64,000 bases of DNA from Limisphaera sp049537155 (GTDB taxonomy: Bacteria; Verrucomicrobiota; Verrucomicrobiia; Limisphaerales; Limisphaeraceae): positions 1 to 64,000 of the forward strand of contig NZ_JBMVQZ010000001.1 in the NCBI RefSeq assembly GCF_049537155.1. The letters run 5' to 3'. The position numbers and the translations under genes are program-made. The first letter of the stretch is position 1, and the number at the start of each line of letters is the position of its first letter. Of the stretch, positions 1-9,000 are shown one piece after another. The notes below the pieces were generated by a model. It did not search any database. It saw only the letters and a program-made list of their open reading frames with translations, and was not told where the DNA came from.

Positions 1-1
1 C

Positions 2-3000
2 CCGGGAGACGTGTTCGCCCTGGGGAACATCGCCGCCGGAACCTTGATCCGCGTGGGCTACGCCAGGCCCATGAGCAGCGGATTGGCCGGCGTGCTCGGT
101 ATCCTGGACGGTGACGGGAGCGTCCTGGCCAGCGGGCTGCCCGGCGTGACCAACGTCGAATACGTGGTTCCGCCCGACGCCGGAGGAAGCTATTACGCCC
201 GGATCCAGGCCGGACCCGCCGGTTACCGCGGGGATGGTGAGCACGCACTCCTGTTCGACGGAAGCAACGATTATGTGGACCTCGGGGCCTGGTCGCCCGG
301 AAGTCAGTGGACGGTCGAGGCTTGGGTGCGACCGAACAGTTTGCCGGGCGGTCGAAGGGCCATTGCCGGCGGCCTGGCACAGTGTCGTGACTGGGGCCTG
401 GTCATGCAGGACGGCCGGCTGGGCGTGGTGCTGAGGCCGCCCGGAGGCTGCAGCCAGACGGTCACCGCAGATACGCAGGCCGTGCCGGGGACGTGGTATC
501 ACGTGGCGGCCACCTGTGATGGGCTGGCGGCCCGACTCTACATCAACGGACAGTTTGTCGCGGCGGCACCCGTGGATTCCAACTACGTGGCCACCGCACA
601 GGGAACGCGCATCGGCGGAGACATCTGCTGCGGCGAGTACTTCCCGGGTTACATTGACGAAGTGGCCATCTGGGACCGGCCCCTGACCGGTGAGGAAATC
701 CAGGCACGTCTCGCAGGGCCGCTCACAGGAGGTGAGCCGGGCCTGGCCGGATACTGGCGGTTCAACGAAGGGCAGGGCACGGTGGCAACCGACAGTGGTC
801 CGCAGGGCCGGAACGGCACGTTGCAGAATGGCGTGACCCGGGCCGGCCTGGGGCCCTCGGACGCCGGAGGACCCGGATTGGACGCCCAGTACCTCCTCCT
901 GTTGGAGCTGGCCGATGCCGCACCTCCGCAGATCCTGAGTGATACGCTGCCCGCGGAAGGAACGACAATAACCAACCTGTTCCATGGCTTCACCCTCGTC
1001 TTCTCGGAAGATCTCGATCCCGCCACGGCCAACGACCCGGAGAGTTACGAACTGCGCGGCGCGGGTCCGGACGGGCAGCTCAACACCACGGACGACCGCC
1101 TCTTTACCGTGACTCCGACGACGACCTACAACAGCGGCTCGACCATTGCGTATCGGGTCGTAAACGGGCCGTTGGGGCCGGACCTCTACCGGTTCACCGC
1201 GAGGACGGCCCTGCAGGACCGCGCAGGCCGGCCCCTGGAGGCACCCTGGACGCGCCAGTTCCGCATCGCCCAGGTCGCCGGGTTCACCACCGAAATCGAA
1301 CCCAACGGAGATTCGGCTTCGGCCACGCCGTTGGTCCTGACCAATGCGCAGCCCGACCTGTTCTCCGGTGGCGGACGCGGGTTCCTGCTCAACAGCAGTG
1401 ATGCCGATTTCTGGCAGTTCGAGGCCCTGGCAGGGGACATCCTGGTGATCGCGGCCCATACTCCCGGGAACCCCGGCGGGAGCGGACTCTACTACACCCT
1501 GTACCGGCCCGACGGCAGCTCGCTGGCGGGCTGGTACGCCGCCAACAACGGACTGTTGCTGACGCCGCCGATCACCCTGACCAACGATGGCACTTACCGA
1601 CTGCGGGTGACCTACAACTGGAGTTATTATGGCGAATACAGAATCCGGGTCTCTCTCTATCGGAACGGGTTGCCGGTGGAAATCGAACCCAACGATTCGC
1701 AGGCCCAGGCTTCCACGCTCGCCTTCAGCACCAACGGTACGAGCCGCACGGCCAGAATGGCCGGCTCCGTTACCACGGACGCCGACCTCGATTACTTCGA
1801 CCTCGGCACCATCGAGGCGGGGCAGACGGTCTTCGTCCGTACCCGCCAACCGCTCGGCAGTCCGTTGCTGCCCGTGGTCAGCGTCTACCGGCAGGACGGC
1901 TCGTACATGACCGAGGCACCCGGTGGACGGCCCGGCGATGGCGTGGCCGAGGTACGCATCGAACAAACCGCACGATATTATGCATTGGTCCGATCGCAGG
2001 TCGGTTCGGCCGGCGTCATGAGCGAGTACATCTTGGATGTGCTGGTGGTGCCCACCGCCGAAGTGGTGTATCCCAACCTGCAGGTCACGGCCCTGGACAT
2101 CCCGGTCACCAGCGGATTGCGCAGTGGAGATCCGTTCTCGTTCGCCTTCGCGGTGACCAACATCGGATCGCAGGCCACCGCGGTCGGCATATGGTACGAT
2201 CGGGTCGTCCTCTCGACCGATCCCGGTCTGGACGAGACCGATCTGACGTTGGGTCTGATCCCGCACACGGGCGCCCTGCAGCCGGGTGAAGGTTACGTCG
2301 TCTCCACCACGGTCAACCTGCCGCACGGTATCAGCGGTTCCTGGTACCTGGTGGTCAAGACCGACGACACCGACACGGTCAATGAATTCCTGTTGGAGGG
2401 CGACAACGTCACGGCCAGCGAACAACCCATCGAGATCGCCCTGGCCGACTATCCGGATCTACGGGTGGAAGACCTGCAGCTCGGTGAGCCCGATCCGTCC
2501 GGGACGCGCACGCTGCGCTGGACCACCGCCAACCGCGGCTCCGGCACGGCCCCGGCCGGGTTCAGGGACCGCGTGCGCGTGCGGAACCAGTCGACGGCCA
2601 CCACCGTGTTCGAACAGTCCTACACCGTGGAGACCAACCTGCCTCCCGGCGCCACGGTGGAACGCCAGATCGGTTTCACCGCCACCGCACCGGGTACCTA
2701 CCTCGTCGAGGTCATGACCGATGCCGAACGCGAGGTGTACGAATTCGACGGCACCAGCCATGAATCGGCCGAAGCCAACAACGTGGCCCAGACCGGCTTT
2801 GCCATCACCCGGGTTTACACGCTCACGCTGACGGTCGTGCCCGCCGGGGCCGGCACCGTCACCGGCGGCGGCAGTTATCCGGCCGGCACCCTCGTGACGG
2901 TCCGTGCCACCCCCATCACCAACGAGGCCCCGTACATCTTCCGTCACTGGGCCGAGGGCGGCATCATCCGCAGTACGAGCCCCGAGTACTCGTTCAACCT

Positions 3001-6000
3001 GAACGGCGACGTCACCCTCACCGCCGTGTTCGGCCTGCCCCGGTTCGAGCTCTCCGCCACCAACGAGCCTCCGGATGCCGGTTCCGTCCAGGGCACCGGG
3101 ACCTACGCCTGGGGTTCGACCAACACCCTGACCGCCGTGCCGGCCTACGGATACCGGTTCAGTCACTGGACCGAAAACGGGCTTACCGTGGGCACCAACC
3201 CGGTGTTGACCGTGGTCCTGTACAGCAACCGGTTCTTCACCGCCCACTATGCCGAGGCGCACCTCGTCCATGTCGTCACGACCGAAACCTCGCCCGCCGG
3301 GTTGGCCACGGTCACCGGCGCCGGCATCTACACAAACGGCCAGACCGGCACCTTCAGTGCACCGCCTGCCGTGACCAACGAACCCCCCGATTACTACGTC
3401 TTCCGGCGCTTCCTGATGAACGGAACGCCATACGGTACCAACGCCACCTTCCAAAAAACCTTTGCCACCACCGATCCCACCAACATCCTCCTGGTGGCCG
3501 TTTACGAGAAGGTGGATGCCACACCGCCCGTGCTCGGGCCCGTCACCGTCACGCCCGGCGTGGTCACCGCCACGATCACCTGGACCAACAGCGAACCCGT
3601 CACGGCCCGCGTGGCCTACGGTACCAACACGACCTACGGCCTGACCAACAGCGTCGCCCAGTTGCGGACCCAGCACAGTTTCGTCCTCACCGGTCTGAAC
3701 CCGGCCACAACCTATCATTATCTCATCACGGTGACCGACGCGGCGGGCAACCGCACGACCTCCGCGGACCGTACCTTCACCACGCTGAGCCCGCCCGACC
3801 TGGTGCCGGGTCAGGTGACCGTGCCGGACAGCGCCCAGGCCGGCAGCATGATTGCCATGGTCTTCAACGTGACCAACCTGGGTCCCGGCACCGCCCTTGG
3901 CCCCTGGCACAACCTCGTGTTGCTGTCCCCGAATCCGGATGGATCCGGTGCCGCGCCCCTGGGCGCGGTACGCTTCGATCCCGGTCCCAACGGACTGGCG
4001 GCCGGCGCCTCCCTCACCGTCACGCAGCAGGTGATCGTGCCCGACGTCGGCACCGGCCCGCGTTGGTTCGGCATTCAGCTCGACAGCGCCGATGTCCTCT
4101 ACGAGGTCAACGAGGCGAACAACGTCGCCTTCGCCTCCAACGCACTGAACATCGTCGCCACCGACCTGCGGGTGACCCGTGTGGAGGCACCGGCCACCGC
4201 AGCCTTCGGCCAGACCATCGCGATCACCTACGTCGTCACCAACGCCGGTAGTGCCCCGGCCCGGGTCACCTGGGCCGATCGCGTGGATCTGTCCGCTGCC
4301 GTCAACGCACCCGGGACACGACTCGCCACCGCCCCGGCACAAACGGTGCCGTTGCCGGCCGGCGGCAGCTACACCAACACGATTCAGGTCACCCTTCCGC
4401 TCCAGCCCAACGCCGTTCCCGGCAACTACTACCTTGTCGTGCACGCCGACCACGACAACGCCGTGCCCGAGGCAAGCGAGAATAACAACCGGGGTTCGGC
4501 CGCCCTGGCGCTCACTCTGCCTCCGTTGCCCGACCTGGCTGTCGAACAGGTCGTGGCCCCCACCAACGCCCTGCCGGGCGACACCGTGACCCTGATCTAC
4601 ACCGTCACCAACCGCGGCGCCGCCGCTGCCGGTCCCGGCTGGTCCGAGACGGTGTACCTCGCCACCGACCCGGCCGGCGCGGGGGCCGTGGAGCTCGCCA
4701 CCCGCGCGTACACAAACACCCTGGCCGCTGGTTCGGCCCTGGTGCGCACCCAGTCCGTGGTCGTGCCCCCCGGCGGCGCGGTGGGCCCGCTATGGTTCCT
4801 TGTCTGGGCCGACAGCCGGGAGGAGATCATCGAGTCGGTGGAGACCAACAACGTCGGCGTGCCGGCTCAACCCACCGAATTCCCGGCCACGCTGAGCCTT
4901 CGGTTGAGCGCAACCCGCGTCAGCGAGGGCGCCTCCCAGCCGGTCACGGCCACCGTCACCCGCAACGGCAGTCGCGCCGCACCCCTGGAGGTGACCATCC
5001 AGAATGGCGATCCCTCCGAGATCACGGCCCCGGCTCAGGTTACCATTCCCGCCGGGCTGGCCTCGGTCACCTTCTCCCTCTCAGCCCTCGTGGACGGCGT
5101 GGTCGACGGACCGCAGACCGTCACCGTGGGAGTATCGGCACCCGGGTACCAGCCGGCCCAGGCCCAACTCACCGTGCTGGACATCGACCGGCCGCGGCTC
5201 TTCTTGAGCTTCACCACCAACCAGGTCTGGGAAGGGACCACCCTCCGGGGTGTGCTCTCGCGCGATGTCGCAGACGAACCGCTCACCGTCAGCCTGGCCA
5301 GCTCCAGCCCGGCCCAGCTCGGCGTTCCCGCCACCCTGACCCTGGCCGCCGGTCAAAACAGCGTCACCTTCGACGTCTCCGGCCTGGACGACACCGCGCT
5401 CGAACCACCCATGACCATCGCGGTGAGCGCCTCGGCACCGGGCTATTTCGGCGCCACCGCAGAGGTGACCGTGCTCGACGACGACTGGCCCTTGATCACG
5501 CTCGAAGTCACGCCCAACCCGGTCAGTGAGGGCGCCGGTCCGCAGGCCGCCAGGGCCCGGCTCATCCGAATGCCGCTCGCTCCCCGGGCCGTGGAAATCG
5601 AACTCGAATCGAGTCATCCCGAGTACCTCACCGTGCCCACCCGCGTCACCATCCCGGCCGGCGAAACCAACCTCACCTTCTGGATCGCCGCCCACGACAA
5701 CGACCTGGTGGACGGTAACCGCGAGGTGACCCTCCGACACTGGATCCTGGCCACCGGCAGCCGAACCCGACTCGCCGAGGGCGTGCCCGCCGTCGTGACC
5801 GTCACCGACGATGACGGGCCCACGCTCCGACTCGAACTGGATCGCCAACTCGTCCCCGAGGGGCGCACCCACGTGGCCAACCTCATCGTCCGTCGCAACG
5901 CGGGCACCAACACCGACCTCGCCGTCACCCTCACCTCCAGCCACACCAACGAGGCCGTCGTGCCCGACCAGGTTACCATCCCGGCGGGCCGGACCGAGGT

Positions 6001-9000
6001 TGCCGTCCCCGTGGACAGCGTCGAAGACGGCGTGACCGACGGGAACCAAACCGTCACCCTCACCGCCACCGCACCCGGGTTCACCGCCGGTTCCGCCACC
6101 CTGATCGTCTCAGACGTCAACCTGCCCGATCTGGTGATCTCCGAAGTGCAGGTGCCCGCCGTGGCGGAAACCGAATCTTACGTGGACATCACCTACACCT
6201 TGCGCAATCAAGGTGACGTGGATGCCCCCTCCAACGCCATCGTCCAAAGGGTCTACCTCTCCTCCGATCCCGTCCCGGGCGATGACGTGCTGGTCTCCCA
6301 ATACACCTTCAACGGCGGGATCCCGGCCGGCTCCGGGTTCACCCAAACCCTGCCGATTCGCTTGCCTCAAACGTCCGGACCGTACTGGGTCATCGTCGTG
6401 GCCGATGCGCAGGACGGCGTGGTCGAGGTGATCGAGGACAACAACCTCACCCTCTCGAGCACGCCCATCCAGGTGCGCCCGGCCTACAGCGCCACCGTCT
6501 CCACCCCGCTCGAGGTTGCCCCGGCCGGCACGCCCGTGCCCTTGACAGGCGAAGCCCGCCGACCGGACGGCCAGCCGGCCCCCTATGCCCTGGTCAGCAT
6601 CCATATCAAGGTCCGGGATACCGTCCGCACCATCGCCGCCCTGACGGATGTGCTGGGTCGGTTCAGTACCACCTGGGAACCCCTGCCCGGAGAAGCCGGC
6701 TTCTACGAGATCTCGGCCGGGCATCCGGGCGAGCCCATGCCGCCCGCCCAGGACAGCTTCTACCTGCTGGGTCTGAAAGCCTCGCCCGAACGGCCCTCCA
6801 TCCGGCTCAGCGAGGGCAGCAGCGGCGGCGGCGCGGTCACCTTGCAAAACCTCAGTGACGTGCCCTTGACCGGCCTCACCGCCACCATCCTCAGTCAGCC
6901 GCCCAACGTGGAGGTCAACCTCACCTTGCAGACCAACTACCTGGCCGGCGGCGGCACAGTTCCCCTCGGATACGGCGTCTCCGCCCTGGACGCCTCTTAC
7001 ACGTGGGGATACGTCCAGATCCGCATCACCAGCGCGGAAGGTGTCTCGCTCGACCTCCCGCTCCGCGTGGACATTGATCCGCTGGTACCGCGCCTGGTCG
7101 CCTACCCGGGCCGCCTGGAGGGCGGCATGAAACGCGGAACCAGCCGGAACGTCAGCTTCCAGATCGTCAACCAGGGCGGACTGGAAACCGGCCCCCTCAC
7201 CGTTTCGCTCCCTCCGGTGCCCTGGATGCGCGTGCTCTCCCCCAATCCCATGCCGTCGTTGGCCCCCGGCCAGACCAACGTGGTGATCCTGCAGCTGAAC
7301 CCGCCGGAAAACATCGAGCTGACCATGCACCAGGGCAGCCTGGCCATCAACGGACCCACCCACGGCATCTCCGTGCCTTTTGCCTTCCGCGCACTCTCCG
7401 AGGCCAGGGGCGACCTGCTCATCCACGCCGCCGATGAATTCACCTACTATGCCGAGGGCTCGCCGCCCCTTACCAACGCCACGGTGCGCGTCTACGACGC
7501 CGTCAGCCGCGCCCTGGTCACCAACGGAGTTACGGATCTGCAGGGCCGGTTCTTCGTACCCGCACTCCAGGAGGGTTACTACGACCTCGAACTGGACGCG
7601 CAGCAACACAACCCGCACCGCAGCACCATTTTCGTCGAACCCGGGATCACCAACGAGGTGACGGCCTTCCTTTCCTACCAGGCCGTCCGTTACACCTGGA
7701 CCGTCGAACGCATCGAAATCGAAGATCACTACCGCATCACCATCGAGACCGAGTTTGAAACCGTGGTGCCCAAACCGGTCGTCACGATCGAACCCGGCTC
7801 GCTCGACGTGAGCGACCTGCGCATCGTCGGCCAGACCAAACAGGTCAACCTGACCATCCGCAACCACGGCCTCATCGCCGCCGACGACGTGAAGCTCTCC
7901 TTCAGCGACCATCCCTTCTACTCCATCGAGCCACTCATCAGCGATCTGGGGCGCCTGCCGGCCAAATCCGCCCTCACCATTCCGGTCACGCTCCGGCGCA
8001 TCGGCGATTTCACCAACCCGGCACCGGCCGGAATCCGTGCCGCCGCAGGTGTGCCGTGCGGCATGAACGGCCAGGTCACGTACGCCTTCGAATGCGGTCC
8101 CTTCAAGGTCCCCGGTGGGGCGCCGGTGGGTGTCAGCGGCGTGCAGGGCGATTGTGGTGGTGGTGGCGGCGGTGGCGGCGGCGGTGGCGGCGGCTGGGGC
8201 GGTTGGGGCGGCGGTGGCGGCGGTGGCGGCGGCGGCGGCGGGAGCAGCAGCTACAGCGCGCCGTCCATCAACGTCAAGGTGCCATGCGATGCGCTCTGCT
8301 ACGTGCTGGCCATCGCGGGATGCGTGCCCGGTCCCGTCGGATGCTTCTTCGCCGGGTTCAACTGCAGTGTGGGATTCGGTAATGCATATACACCCGGAGA
8401 AACCGCTTGGGCCGCGGCGGATTGCGCCATGAATCTGGTCGGTTGCTTTGGCGGTCCGATCGGAAGCGCCGTCTCATGCGTCTACTCACTGTTAAGGTGC
8501 ATCCAAGGCAGCCTCGGGCTCGCTCCCGAAGTGGCCGCCGCCAACGGGCCGCAGGACCAGGCAACCTTCTTCCTCCGCGGTGTCGAGGCGAACCTCCGCC
8601 TGTTCGAGGAAATCGTCGGCACCACCTCCGACGTCTGGATCAACGACCAGACCGATCAACGGCTCGCGGAATGGTGGGCCCGGTTCATGGCGGCCGCGGC
8701 AGAGGGCTCCGAAGAGGGCCGCCGCGTCAGCGAGTCCGAACGTCAGGACCTCCTCACCGGTGTCCTGCCGCCGGGCGTCCCCTTGCCGGAAATCCAGCGC
8801 GTCCTCGACCGGTGGAACCGCAGCGTGGACAACTGGACCCAGGGTATCTGGCGACCCGCCGACGCCCCGCCCGGCGCCAACCTCGACTTCATCGACGCCG
8901 AGATCCTCTACGGCCGCGTCCAGGTCGTCGGCACGTATCAACAAGAAGCGGTCAATCGCGGATTCGCCGATCCCCTGGATGCCCTCGTCGAAACCGTTCG

